Assembly (NCBI RefSeq): GCF_000002235.5 | Contig: NW_022145610.1 | Location: forward strand, 745,271 to 809,270 | Direction: 5' to 3' | Length of the DNA stretch: 64,000 bases | DNA from: Strongylocentrotus purpuratus | Taxonomy: Eukaryota > Echinodermata > Echinoidea > Camarodonta > Strongylocentrotidae | In this document: piece by piece, positions 11,258-24,139 of the stretch | Numbering within the stretch: position 1 is the first letter of the stretch | Layout of the letters: each line of letters starts with the position of its first letter | Made by a program: the position numbers and the translations under genes | Notes under the pieces: model-generated | Told to the model about the DNA's origin: nothing | The model's database searches: none | Seen by the model: the letters and a program-made list of their open reading frames with translations, nothing else

Positions 11258-11979
11258 TGAGTTAATTGAGGGTCAAATTACACATGAAATCATATCTCCA
11301 ACTCATGCTTTTTCCAACCATGATATAAAAGTTGGGATCAATTGATTATCTGAAGAGCTATTTTGATTCTTAAAATGTCATGTTTTTGATCAAATTTGCA
11401 TTATATTTCCCATAGCAGCACGCGCGGATTTTGATTTTTGACGCGCGCTCACGGCCTTATGAAAGGTCAAGGGTGACTGAAATTAATGTCAATTGTCATT
11501 TACGGTAAGAGGAATCTAAATCATGTAAAAAAAATGAATTTGACCTTTTCCGCGCGTCGTGAGCGCGCGCAACGCGCGCGGGGACACTTACGGACGGAAA
11601 ATTTTGAAATGCTTAAAATGACCTGATTCGTACTCTCCTTTAATAGTAAAGTGATTTTGAGCATTTTTAATTTTTGACGCGCGCGTACGTGCGCGTCATG
11701 ACCTTTTTGTGACCTTTGATGACATGACTTGTTGACCCTTGACCTGAAGTATATGTGATATGAATATGAATGACCTTTGCTTATGCATCATGAAGATATG
11801 ATGGATAACGTGATTTCACAAAATGGCGCCTGGATGACGTCACGATGACCTGATGACCTTGAAAAGGTTACTGTCACGTCTCATGACAATGACCTATGAC
11901 TGTGTCAAAATTGAAAGAAATTAACACAACCGATCTTGAGTTAACCGATGAACAAAAAACGGGGAGAAATAAAAATAAA

Positions 11980-13339
11980 CTAGAAATTTAATTCGTCGTG
12001 GGGACGAATTAGGTGGTCTGTTTTCAATTTTATGATCATTGAAAAGTCAAAAAAGAAAAAAAAAAAAAAAAATTGTTGGAGACTCCCGGACTCGAACCAG
12101 GGACCTCCAGGTCGGAAGTCAAGTGCGTTACCGATATGCCAAAACATTTCCCATAGAGATTACACGTAAACGGAAAATAGAATTCACAAATCCCACTTTA
12201 TAAGTGAAATATGAGCATGATCCCGGCATCTGATCGAAAAATAAAAGGCACACTTGTGATAGCTTATTCTCTCAGCTACATCATACTCAAAGCTCAGCAT
12301 AAACAAAGATAAAACGATGGAGATATTGCTCCCGAAAGACGAGAATGTAGAATCCAGTTTTGAGAAAAAGTCATGTCCCATAGAGAATACACGCAAAATG
12401 TGAAAAATTGACATGCCTCCTTTAATCGCAAAAATACGCCATGATGCCCTTGTCAAAATGAAATATCGTGAAAACTGCATTTGTAGACAATATTCTCAGG
12501 TAGAACATATCAAAATTTGGAAGAAAATTAATTAATATTTACAGAGATACAATCAATTTTTCAAAAATCTTCTGACGTCATAATATGCAAATTGAAATTA
12601 TGAGTTCGGTGGCCATTATGATGACGTCATGAGTTAATTGAGGGTCAAATGACACATGAAATCATATCTCCAACTCATGTTTTTTCCGACCATGATATAA
12701 AAGTTGGGGTCAATTGACTATCTGAAGAGCTATTTTGATTTTTAAAATGGGATGTTTTTGATCAAATTTGCATTATATTGCCCATAGCAGCACGCGCAGA
12801 TTTTTAACTTTGACGCGCGCTCACGGCCTTATGAAAGGTCAAGAGTGACTGAAATTAATGTAAATTGTCATTTACGGTAAGAGGAATCTAAATCATGTAA
12901 ACAATTTGAATTTGACCTTTTCCGCGCATTATGAGCGCGCGCAACGCGCGCGGTGACACTTACGGACGGAAAATTTTGAAATGCTTAAAATGACCTGATT
13001 CGTACTCTCGTTTAATAGTTAAGTGATTTTGAGCATTTTTAAATTTTGACGCGCGCGTACGTGCGCGTCATGACCTTTATGTGACCTTTGATGACATGAC
13101 TTGTTGACCCTTGACCTGAAGTATATGTGATATGAATATGAATGACCTTTGCTTATGCATCATGAAGATATGATGGATAACGTGATTTCACAAAATGGCG
13201 CCTGGATGACGTCACGATGACCTGATGACCTTGAAAATGTTCCTGTCACGTCTCATGACAATGACCTATGACTGTGCCAAAATTAAAAGAAATTGATTTA
13301 ACTGATCTTCAGTTATCCTCTGAACAAAAAAGGGGGAGA
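11980..13339 (-). mobile_element. HINE-like copy L8, type A with internal deletion near the 3' end
   Basis: The 1,360-bp copy has 5' TC-TCCCCC at 13339 and 3' CTAG at 11980. The (ATC)n tract and adjoining module are deleted, leaving the tRNA-like unit about 95 bp from CTAG, joined through an A-rich tract (about 12055-12072). Otherwise it is like L7. Confidence 0.82.
12078..12151 (-). tRNA. tRNA-like unit of L8
   Basis: This variant has A-box-like TGGCATATCGG and GGGAGTCTCC at the 3' arm. The B box GGTTCGAGTCC is kept. Its T-run is unusually long because of the deletion junction. Confidence 0.55.
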
Positions 13340-13451
13340 AATAAAAATAAAGAATAAATAAATAATAATAAAGAAGAAAGAAAATTCTGACGAAAACAAT
13401 AGGTGATCTGTTTTCAACAGACCACCTAATAATAATAATAATAATAATAAA
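13340..13451 (-). repeat. 5' leader of L8: microsatellites plus one type-A hairpin module
   Basis: The module (about 13371-13429) has arms AGGTGATCTGT (13401-13411) and ACAGACCACCT (13417-13427) with neighbouring TTCTGACGAAAAC. (AAT)n flanks both sides. Confidence 0.8.
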
Positions 13452-15241
13452 CTAGAAATTTAATTCGTCATGGGGACGAATTAGGTGGTCTGTCTTTAAT
13501 TCCTATGTTCATGCTCATCTTTAATTCAATATTTACTATATTGAAAAAGGGAGAAGTTATATAGACATGTAAAGAATGATGATCATGATGATGATCTTGA
13601 TAGTAATGGTGATGACGATGATGATGATGATGGTGATGTTGATGATCATCAACAGACCATGATGACATCTGATTAAAAAATGAGGGAACGTTGAGATAGC
13701 GTATAGTCTCAGCTACAACATACTCAAAAATCAACAAAAATCAAGCCGAAATAATGGCGATATTGCTATCAAAAGACAAGAATGTAGACTCCAGATTTGA
13801 GAAAAAGTCATCTCCCCTAAGGATTACATGCAAAAAGTAATGGATCAAGTGATAATAGGGTAATAATAAAGTAAATATGGTTGTCTATTACATTATTTGC
13901 GATTGTACGTGTTTTAATATTTAAAGGAGATGGTACAGTAAAAGGTCAAAAAGAAAAAAAAGTGAAAAAAAAATTTGTTGGAGACCCCCGGACTCGAACC
14001 AGGGACCTCGAGGTCGGAAGTCAAGTGCGTTACCGATATACCAAAACATTTCCAATAGAGATTACACGTAAACGGAAAATGGAATGATCAAATCCCACTT
14101 TGCAAGTGAGATATGAGCATGATCCCGGCATCTGATCGAAAAATAAAGGGCACACTTGTGATAGCTTATTGTCTCAGCTACATCATACTCGAAGCTCAGC
14201 GAAAACAAAGCTAAAACGACGGAGATATTGCTCGCAAAAGACAGGATGTAGAATCCAGTTTTGAGAAAAAGTCATGTCCTATAGAGAATACACGCAAAAC
14301 GTGAAAAATTGACATGCCACCTTTAATCACAAAAATACGCCATGATACCTTTGTCAAAATGAAAACGTGGGGCAACTGCATTTGTAGAGAATTGTCTCAG
14401 CTAGATCATATCGAAATTTAAAAGAAAATCGATCAATATTTACAGAGATACAATCAATTTTCCAGAAATCTGCTGACGTCATAATATGCAAATTGAAATT
14501 TTGAGTTGGGAGGCCATTAGGATGACGTCATGAATTAATTGAGGGTCAAATGAGACATGAAATCATATCTCCAACTCATGTTTTTTCTAACCATGATATA
14601 AAAGTTGGGGTCATTGGACTATCTGAAGAGCTATTTTGATTTTTAAAATGGCATGTTTTTGATCAAATTTGCATTATATTGCCCATAGCAGCACGCGCGG
14701 ATTTTGAACTTTGACGCGCGCTCACGGCCTTATTAAAGGTCAAGGGTGACTGAAATTAATGTAAATTGTCATTTACGGTAAGAGGAATCTAAATCATGTA
14801 AACATTTTGAATTTGACCTTTTTCCGCGCGTTGTGAGCGCGCGCAACGCGCGCGGGGACACGTACGGACGGAAAATTTTGAAATGCTTAAAATTGCCTGA
14901 TTCGTACTCTCGTTTAATAGTTAGGTGATTTTGAGCATTTTAAAATTTTGACGCACGCGTACGCGCGCGTCATGACCTTTATGTGACCTTTGATGACATG
15001 ACCTGTTGACCCTTGACCTGAAGTATATGTGATATAAATATGAATGACCTTTGCTTATGCATCATGAAGATATGATGGATAACGTGATTTCACAAAATGG
15101 CGTCTGGATGACGTCACGATAACCTAATGACCTTGAAAATGTTCCCGTCACGTCTCATGACAATGACCTATAACTGTGCTAAAATTAAAAGAAATTGATT
15201 AAACTGATCTTCAGTTATCCTCTGAACAAAAAAGGGGGAGA
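13452..15241 (-). mobile_element. HINE-like copy L9, type A, full length
   Basis: The 1,790-bp copy has 5' TC-TCCCCC at 15241 and 3' CTAG at 13452 with hairpin loop ATGGG. It has the full set of modules, tRNA-like unit and CpG tracts. The (ATC)n tract is short here (about 13575-13665). Confidence 0.86.
13980..14053 (-). tRNA. tRNA-like unit of L9
   Basis: As in L7 except GGGGGTCTCC at the 3' acceptor side, which weakens pairing with GGAAATG. A and B boxes are unchanged. Confidence 0.55.
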
Positions 15242-15472
15242 AATAAAAATAAAGAATAAATAAATAATAATAAAGAAGAAAGAAAATTCTGACGAAAACA
15301 ATAGGTGATCTGTTTTCAACAGACCACCTAATAAATAAATAAATAAAGAAAGAAAATTCTGACGAAAACAATAGGTGATCTGTCGAACGACAGACCACCT
15401 AATAAATAAATAAATAAAGAAAGAAAATTCTGACGAAAACAATAGGTGATCTGTTTTCAACAGACCACCTAA
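15242..15472 (-). repeat. 5' leader of L9: three tandem type-A hairpin modules
   Basis: Three modules repeat at about 70 bp, with hairpins at 15303-15329, 15373-15400 and 15444-15470. All have AGGTGATCTGT..ACAGACCACCT arms, with loops that differ (TTTTCA, CGAACG, TTTTCA). They sit between L9 (type A) and the 3' end of L10 (type B), so their type agrees with L9's 5' side and not with the neighbour. Confidence 0.85.
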
Positions 15473-17415
15473 CTAGACTTTAAATCGTCAGACGAATTAG
15501 GTGATACGTATGATAATGGTTTACATAACGAATAATGCATTACACGATATATTATTTTGCTTCTCCCATTCATATGCTTCTCCCATTATGATCTATTCAT
15601 ATGTCAAGATTAAATTGTGTCTCCTTGATCATCATGGATCTAGGGAAGATAGATTGAAACAATATATGACCTTTGACCCTGTGCAGTAACCAGTTACACA
15701 TTTGACTCTAATTTACATCATGAAGAACACCTTTTGACGATTTTATCTTATTCAAAGAAATGAAAATGTAATTGATAAATGATTAGCATCATTATGATAA
15801 TGATGATCTTGATGATAATGATCATGAGCGCGATCATGACATCTTATTGAAAAAATGAGGGTTGATTTAGATAGCATATAGTCTCAGCTACAACATACTC
15901 AAAAATCAACAAAATCCAAGCCGAAATAACGGCGATATTGCTCGCAAAAGACAGGAATGTAGACTCCAGATTTGAGAAAAAGTCATCTCCCATAGGGATT
16001 ACACGCAAAAAGTAATGGATTAAGTGAAAATAGGGTAATAATAAAGTAAAAAGGGTTATTTATGACATTATTTGCGAATCTACGTGTTTAAATAATCAAA
16101 GGAGATGGTACAGTGAAGGTCAAAATGAAAAAAAAAGTGAAAAAAAAGTGTTGGAGACACCCGGACTCGAACCAGGGATCTCGAGGTTAGAAGTAAAGTG
16201 CGTTACCGATATACCAAAACATCTCCCATAGCGATTACACGTAAACGGGAAATGGAATTCAGAAATCCTACTTTGCAAGTGAAATATGAGCATGATCCCG
16301 GCATCTAATCGAAAAATAAAGGGGGCACTTTTGATAGCTCATTGTCTCAGCTACAACATATCCAAAGCTCAGCGAAAACAAAGCTAAAATATGGGAGATT
16401 TTGCTCGCGAAAGACAGGAGTGTAGAATCCACTTTTGAGAAAAAGTCATGTCCCATAGAGAATACACGCAAAATGCGAAAAATTGACATGCCTCCTTAAA
16501 TCGCAAAAATACACCATGATACTTTTGTCAAAAATAAAAATTGTGAATATTACATTTGTAGAAAATTGTCTCAGCTAGAACATATCAAAATTAAAAAGAA
16601 AATTGATCCATATTTACAGAGATACAATCAATTTTCCAAAAATATGCTGACGTCATAATATGCAAATTAAAATTTTGAGTTTGGAGGCCATTATGATGAC
16701 GTCATGAGTTAATTGAGGATCAAATGAGACATGAAATCATATCTCCGACTCATAATCTATCCAAATATGACAAAATATTAGGAGTTTCTATCTATTCTAA
16801 AGAGTTACAATGAATTTTATATAGGCATGTTTTTGCCCATGTATTGTGGATAAAGATAACACAAATCCGCGCGTGCTGTCAACTTTGACGGACGCTCATT
16901 GCGTTAATAAAAGGTGAACAAATTATCAAAATGCTTGGAAAAATGTACCGAATATGATGACAGAAAAAAATCGGCGATTCTATGTTGCAAAATGCCAGTA
17001 CGCGCGAAAACTCGCGCGCATGCGCGTGTGCGTAATTTTTTTATCAAATGCTTTATATGGCCTGAAACGTATGCAAAAAAAATTTGGGATGATTTAGAGT
17101 ATTTTTAATTTTTGCGCGCGCGTAAACGCGCGGACGAGCGCGCACGCGCGCATTTACGCACGTTTATTGACCTCAACTTGACTGGACGTATATTGATCTT
17201 AATCATGATAAATATGAATGAACAATTACTATTCGTTATAAAGATATGATCATTAGTTGATTTTCACAAAATGGCGCCTGGATGACGTCACGATGACTTT
17301 GAGTCTTTGAAAATTCACGCAGTTCTAAGTTAGACTAAGATATATCATCATTGAAAGATTCAGAACAATGGCTTCATTCAGTCTTGAGATATCCTGCGAA
17401 CAAATTCGAGGAAGA
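15473..17415 (-). mobile_element. HINE-like copy L10, type B, full length
   Basis: The 1,943-bp copy has 5' TCTTCC at 17415 and 3' CTAG at 15473. The 3' hairpin loop is shortened to one base (AAATCGTC-A-GACGAATT). The DR1-like TGACCTTTGACCC is at 15667-15679. The central palindrome has drifted (AAATGCTTTA/TAGAGTATTT). Confidence 0.83.
16153..16226 (-). tRNA. tRNA-like unit of L10
   Basis: Type B acceptor arms are kept. The anticodon region reads ACTTTACTTCTAACC, two changes from consensus. The B box is intact. Confidence 0.55.
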
Positions 17416-17493
17416 ATAATAATAAATAAATAAATAATAAAAATCTTGACGAAATCAAAAGGTGATACGTCTACGTACGTATCACCTAATAAA
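17416..17493 (-). repeat. 5' leader of L10: one type-B hairpin module
   Basis: Arms are AGGTGATACGT (17460-17470) and ACGTATCACCT (17477-17487), with CTTGACGAAATC upstream. It lies between L10's type B 5' end and L11's type C 3' end, an informative case for which element owns the module. Confidence 0.82.
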
Positions 17494-18643
17494 CTAGATT
17501 TGTAATACTTGTTTGGAACAAGTATAGGTGGGCTGGTTCAACTAAAATTTGAGACAAAATGAAGGGCGCATTTGAGATAGCTAATCGTCTCAGCTACAAC
17601 ATACTCATGGTTCATTTTTAACGAAGCTAAAACGACGGAGATATTGCTCGCGAAAGACGGGAATGTAGAATCCAGTTTTGAGAAAAAGTCATGTCCCGTA
17701 GAGAATACACACAAAAAGTGAAAAATTGACATGCCTCCTTTAATCGCAACAATACGCCATGATTCCTTTGTCGAATTGAATGTTTTTGTAGTAAATTGTC
17801 TCAGCTAGAACCTATTATAATTTGAAAGAAAATTGATCAATATTTACAGAGATACAATCAATTTTCCAAATATATGATGACGTCATAATATGCAAATTGA
17901 AATTTTGAGTTCGGAGGCCATTATGATGAGGTCATGAGTTAATTGAGGGTCAAATGAGACATGAAATCATATCTCCGACTCATACTTTATCAAGATATGA
18001 AAACAAATTGAGGTCATCTTGCATCCTAAAGAGCTACAATGGATTTTGTATAGGCATATTTTTGCCCATATATGCTATGTATTACAAGAGCTCGCGCGCA
18101 CGGAAATTTATGTTTAACGGTCGATCATACCGTCATTAATAGTCATAAAGAGATAAACATGGTATCAATTTGTTTGTAAAAATATGTGGAATATTATGAA
18201 AGAAAAAAATGGCGATTCTATGTTGCGTAAAAGTTTTACGCGCGAAAACGCACGCGCATGTGCGTGTGCGCGATTTTTTATAAAATGCTTAGAATGGCCT
18301 AAAACGTATGCAAAATGATTTTGAGACGATTTTGAGCATTTTAAAATTTTGCGCGCGCATTGACGCGCGGACGTACGCGCACGCGCGCGTTTTTTGACCT
18401 GAAATTGACCGGACGGATATTGACCTCGATCATGATAAATATGAACGAGAAATAGCTTTTGGTTATGAAGATATGATCATGAGTTGATTTTTACAAAATG
18501 GCGCCTAGATGACGTCATCAGTGAAGGTCAATGTTAAAAACGTTATTGTGCTTTGTACATATGCCTATACATATGTGTGCCAAATTTCAAGGCATTTAAT
18601 CGAACCATTTTCAAGTTATCTTGCTAACAAAAAAGTGGTTAGA
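17494..18643 (-). mobile_element. HINE-like copy L11, type C, short, no tRNA-like unit
   Basis: The 1,150-bp copy has 5' TCTAACCACTTTTTTG at 18643 and 3' CTAG at 17494. The hairpin is ATACTTGTT-TGG-AACAAGTAT, followed by the subterminal AGGTGGGCTG. It retains one internal module, the octamer/CRE block and CpG tracts. It is the left-arm counterpart of R4. Confidence 0.82.
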
Positions 18644-18664
18644 AATAAGAAAAATATTTAATAA

Positions 18665-20467
18665 CTAGACATTTAATTCGTCATGGGGACGAATTAGGTG
18701 GTCTGTCTTCAAGTCTTATGATAGATTATAATATTTACTATATTGAGAAAGGGAGAAGTTATATAGACATGTAAACAATGATGATCATGATGATGATGAT
18801 GATCTTGATAGTAATGGTGATGACGATGATGATGATGATGATCATGATGATGTTGATGATTATCATCAACAGACCACGATGACATCAGACTGAAAAAAAT
18901 GAGAGAACATTTAGATAGTATATAGTCTCAGCTACAACATACTAAAAAATCAACAAAAATCAAGCCGAAATAACGGCGATATTGCTCGCAAAAGACAAGA
19001 ATGTAGAATCCAGATTTGAGAAAAAGTCATCTCCAATAAGGATTACACGCAAAAAGTAATGGATCTATTGATAATAGGGTAATAATAAAGTAAATATGGT
19101 TGTTTATTACATTATTTGCGATGGTACGTGTTTTAATATTCAAAGGAGATGGTAGAGTGAATGGTCAAAAAGAAAAAAAAGTGAAGAAAAAAAATTGTTG
19201 GAGACGCCCGGACTCGAACCAGGGACCTCGAGGTCGGAAGTCAAGTGCGTTACCGATATACCAAAACATTTCCCATAGAGATTACACGTAAACGGAAAAT
19301 GGAATGCACAAATCCCACTTTGTAATTGAAATATGAGGATGATCCCGGCATCTGATCGAAAAATAAAGGGCACACTTGTGATAGCTTATTGTCTCAGCTA
19401 CAACATACTCAAAGTTCAGCGTAAACAAAGCTAAAACGACGGAGATATTGCTCGCAAAAGACAGGATGTAGAATCCAGTTTTGAGAAAAAGTCATGTCCC
19501 ATAGAGAATACACGCAAAATGTAAACAATTGACATGCCTCCTTTAATCGCAAAAATACGCCATGATGCTTTCGTCAAAATGAAAATTCGTGTCTACTGCA
19601 TCTGTAGGGAATTGTCTCAGCTAAAACATATAAAAATTTGGATGAAAATTGATCAATATTTACAGAGATGCAATCAATTTTCAAGAAATCTGCTGACGTC
19701 ATAATATGCAAATTGAAATTTTGAGTTGGGAGGCCATTATGATGACGTCATGAGTTAATTGAGGGTCAAATGAGACATGAAATCATATCTCCAATTCATA
19801 CTCTATCAAAATATGAAAACAAAATTGGGTTCATCTTCCATCCTAAAGCGCTACAATGGATTTTGTATAGGCATGTTTTTGCCCATGTATGCTATGTATT
19901 ACAAGAGCTCGCACGCACGGAAATTATCTTAAACGGACGCTCATTCCGTTATTAATGGTCAGAAAAAGGTGAACAAGGTATCAAAATGCTTGAAAAAATG
20001 TGCCAAATATGATGACATAAAAAATTTGGCGATTTTTTGTTGCAAAATGCCATTACGCGCGAAAACGCGCGCGCATGTGCGTGCGCGCGTTTTTTGCAAA
20101 ATGCTTAAAATGGCCTGAAACGTATGCAAAAAAAATTTGAGACGATTTGGAGCATTTTTATTTTTTGCGCGCGCGATGACGCGCGGACGTACGCATGCGC
20201 GCACGTTTTCTGACCTGAAATTGACCGGACGGATATTGACCTTAATCGTGATAAATATGAATGAGAAATGCCTTTCCGTTATGAAGATATGATCATGAGT
20301 AAAAAGTACCAAAAAAAACACAAAATGGCGCCTGGATGACGTCATGAAAACTTGATGACCTTGAAAATGTTACTCTAACGTCTCATGACAATGACCTATG
20401 ACTGTGCCAAAATTGAACGAAATTGACTAAACTGATCTTGAGTTATCCTGTTAACAAAAAAGTGTGA
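18665..20467 (-). mobile_element. HINE-like copy L12, type A, full length
   Basis: The 1,803-bp copy has 5' TCACACTTTTTTG at 20467 and 3' CTAG at 18665 with loop ATGGG. It has the full type A layout, with (ATC)n at about 18776-18870. Confidence 0.87.
19200..19273 (-). tRNA. tRNA-like unit of L12
   Basis: Type A consensus sequence, with the poly-T stretch following the TCTCCAACAA 3' flank. Confidence 0.58.
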
Positions 20468-20505
20468 AAATAAATAAAAATAAATAATAATAATAATAAT
20501 AATAA

Positions 20506-22309
20506 CTAGAAATTTAATTCGTCATATAGACGAATTAGGTGGTCTGTCTTCAAGTCTTATGAGAGATTATAATATTTACTATATTGAGAAAGGGAGAAGT
20601 TATATATACATGTAAACAATGATGATCATCATGATGATCATGATGATGATGATCTTGATAGTAATGGTGATGACGATGATGATGATGATGATGATGTTGA
20701 TGATTATCATCAACAGACCACGATGACATCAGACTGAACAAAATTAGAGAATATTTAGATAGCGTATAGTCTCAGCTACAACATACTCAAAAATCAACAA
20801 AAACCAAGCCGAAATAACGGCGATATTGCTCGCAAAAGACAAGAATGTAGAATCCAGATTTGAGAAAAAGTCATCTCCCATAAGGATTACACGCCAAAAG
20901 TAATGGATCTAGTGATAATAGGGTAATAATAAAGTAAATATGGTTGTTTATTACATTATTTGCGATTGTACGTGTTTTAATATTCAAAGGAGATGGTACA
21001 GTGAAAGGTCAAAAAGAAAAAAAAGTGAAGAAAAAAAATTGTTGGAGACGCCCGGACTCGAACCAGGGACCTTGAGGTCGGAAGTCAAGTGCGTTACCGA
21101 TATACCAAAACATTTCCCATAGAGATTACACGTAAACGGAAAATGGAATTATCAAATCCCACTTTGTAAGTGAAATATGAGCATGATCCCGGCATCTGAT
21201 CGAAAAATAAAGGACACACTTACGATAGCTTATTTTCTCAGCTACAACATACTCAAAGCTCAGCGTAAACAAAGATAAAACGACGGAGATATTGCTCGCG
21301 AAAGACGAGAATGTAGAATCAAGTTTTGAGAAAAAGTCATGTCCCATAGAGAATACACGCAAAATGTGAAAAATTGACATGCCTCCTTTAATCGCAAAAA
21401 ACGCCATGATACCTTTGTCAAAATGAAATCTTGTGACAACTGTATTTGTAGAGAATATTCTCAGGTAGAACATATCAAAATTTGAAAGAAAATTGATCAA
21501 TATTTACAGAGATACAATCAATTTTCCAAAAATCTGCTGACGTCATAATATGAAAATTGAAATTTTGAGTTCGGAGGCCATTATGATGACGTCATGAGTC
21601 AATTGAGGGTCAAATGAGACATGAAATCATATCTCCAATTCATACTCTATCAACATATGAAAACAAAATTTGGTTCATCTTCCATCCTAAAGCGCTACAA
21701 TGGATTTTGTATAGGCATGTTTTTGCCCATGTATGCTATGTATTACAAGAGCTCGCACGCACGGACATTATCTTAAACGGACGCTCATTCCGTTATTAAT
21801 GGGCAGAAAAAGGTGAACAAGGTATCAAAATGCTTGGAAAAATGTGCTAAATATGATGACAGAGAAAATTTTGCGATTTTATGTTGGCAAATACCAATAC
21901 GCGCGAAAACGCGCGCGCACGCGCGTGCGAGCTTTTTTTGCAAAACGCTTAAAATGGCCTGAAACGTATGCAAAATTAATTTTTAACGATTTGAAGCATT
22001 TTTTTTTTTGCGCGCGCGCTGACGCGCGGACGTACGCGTGCGCGCGCGTTTTTTGACCTGAAGTTGACCGGACGGATATTGACCTTAATCATGATAAATA
22101 TGAATTAGAAATGTTTCTCCGTTAAGAAGATATGATCATGAGTAAAAAGTACCAAAAAAACACAAAATGGCGCCTGGATGACGTCATGAAAACTTGATGA
22201 CCTCGAAAATGTTACTCTAACGTCTCATGACAATGACCTATGACTGTGCCAAAATTGAACGAAATTGACTAAACTGATCTTGAGTTATCCTGTTAACAAA
22301 AAAGTGTGA
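20506..22309 (-). mobile_element. HINE-like copy L13, type A, tandem twin of L14
   Basis: The 1,804-bp copy has 5' TCACAC at 22309 and 3' CTAG at 20506, hairpin loop ATATA. From the (ATC)n tract to the 5' end it looks identical to L14 at an offset of 1,817 bp; 3' of that tract it differs at several bases. Confidence 0.88.
21044..21117 (-). tRNA. tRNA-like unit of L13
   Basis: Type A with one change (AAGGTCC instead of GAGGTCC), shared only with L14. Confidence 0.57.
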
Positions 22310-22322
22310 AAATAAATAAAAA

Positions 22323-24126
22323 CTAGACATTTAATTCGTCATGGGGACGAATTAGGTGGTCTGTCTTCAAGTCTTATGATAGATTATAATATTTACTATA
22401 TTGAGAAAGGGAGAAGTTATATAGACATGTAAACAATGATGATCATCATGATGATCATGATGATGATGATCTTGATAGTAATGGTGATGACGATGATGAT
22501 GATGATGATGATGTTGATGATTATCATCAACAGACCACGATGACATCAGACTGAACAAAATTAGAGAATATTTAGATAGCGTATAGTCTCAGCTACAACA
22601 TACTCAAAAATCAACAAAAACCAAGCCGAAATAACGGCGATATTGCTCGCAAAAGACAAGAATGTAGAATCCAGATTTGAGAAAAAGTCATCTCCCATAA
22701 GGATTACACGCCAAAAGTAATGGATCTAGTGATAATAGGGTAATAATAAAGTAAATATGGTTGTTTATTACATTATTTGCGATTGTACGTGTTTTAATAT
22801 TCAAAGGAGATGGTACAGTGAAAGGTCAAAAAGAAAAAAAAGTGAAGAAAAAAAATTGTTGGAGACGCCCGGACTCGAACCAGGGACCTTGAGGTCGGAA
22901 GTCAAGTGCGTTACCGATATACCAAAACATTTCCCATAGAGATTACACGTAAACGGAAAATGGAATTATCAAATCCCACTTTGTAAGTGAAATATGAGCA
23001 TGATCCCGGCATCTGATCGAAAAATAAAGGACACACTTACGATAGCTTATTTTCTCAGCTACAACATACTCAAAGCTCAGCGTAAACAAAGATAAAACGA
23101 CGGAGATATTGCTCGCGAAAGACGAGAATGTAGAATCAAGTTTTGAGAAAAAGTCATGTCCCATAGAGAATACACGCAAAATGTGAAAAATTGACATGCC
23201 TCCTTTAATCGCAAAAAACGCCATGATACCTTTGTCAAAATGAAATCTTGTGACAACTGTATTTGTAGAGAATATTCTCAGGTAGAACATATCAAAATTT
23301 GAAAGAAAATTGATCAATATTTACAGAGATACAATCAATTTTCCAAAAATCTGCTGACGTCATAATATGAAAATTGAAATTTTGAGTTCGGAGGCCATTA
23401 TGATGACGTCATGAGTCAATTGAGGGTCAAATGAGACATGAAATCATATCTCCAATTCATACTCTATCAACATATGAAAACAAAATTTGGTTCATCTTCC
23501 ATCCTAAAGCGCTACAATGGATTTTGTATAGGCATGTTTTTGCCCATGTATGCTATGTATTACAAGAGCTCGCACGCACGGACATTATCTTAAACGGACG
23601 CTCATTCCGTTATTAATGGGCAGAAAAAGGTGAACAAGGTATCAAAATGCTTGGAAAAATGTGCTAAATATGATGACAGAGAAAATTTTGCGATTTTATG
23701 TTGGCAAATACCAATACGCGCGAAAACGCGCGCGCACGCGCGTGCGAGCTTTTTTTGCAAAACGCTTAAAATGGCCTGAAACGTATGCAAAATTAATTTT
23801 TAACGATTTGAAGCATTTTTTTTTTTGCGCGCGCGCTGACGCGCGGACGTACGCGTGCGCGCGCGTTTTTTGACCTGAAGTTGACCGGACGGATATTGAC
23901 CTTAATCATGATAAATATGAATTAGAAATGTTTCTCCGTTAAGAAGATATGATCATGAGTAAAAAGTACCAAAAAAACACAAAATGGCGCCTGGATGACG
24001 TCATGAAAACTTGATGACCTCGAAAATGTTACTCTAACGTCTCATGACAATGACCTATGACTGTGCCAAAATTGAACGAAATTGACTAAACTGATCTTGA
24101 GTTATCCTGTTAACAAAAAAGTGTGA
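22323..24126 (-). mobile_element. HINE-like copy L14, type A, tandem twin of L13
   Basis: The 1,804-bp copy has 5' TCACAC at 24126 and 3' CTAG at 22323, loop ATGGG. Its 3'-most 100 bp match L15, while the rest matches L13, placing an exchange point in the (ATC)n tract near 22440. Confidence 0.88.
22861..22934 (-). tRNA. tRNA-like unit of L14
   Basis: Identical to that of L13, including the AAGGTCC change. Confidence 0.57.
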
Positions 24127-24139
24127 AAATAAATAAAAA

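Larger units (their letters stand above)
10159..11967 (-). mobile_element. HINE-like copy L7, type A, full length
   Basis: The 1,809-bp copy has 5' TCTCCCCG at 11967 and 3' CTAG at 10159-10162 with hairpin AATTCGTC-ATGGG-GACGAATT and subterminal AGGTGGTCTGTC. From the 3' end it holds an (ATC)n tract (about 10270-10375), internal module, tRNA-like unit, second module, octamer/CRE block, the CpG-tract pair and a GACCTTTGATGACATGAC region rich in TGACC half-sites. Confidence 0.87.

Noticed and set aside
15168-15460. Membrane-protein-like frames over the module arrays
   Set aside because: They are repeated translations of the tandem hairpin modules and T-rich leader.
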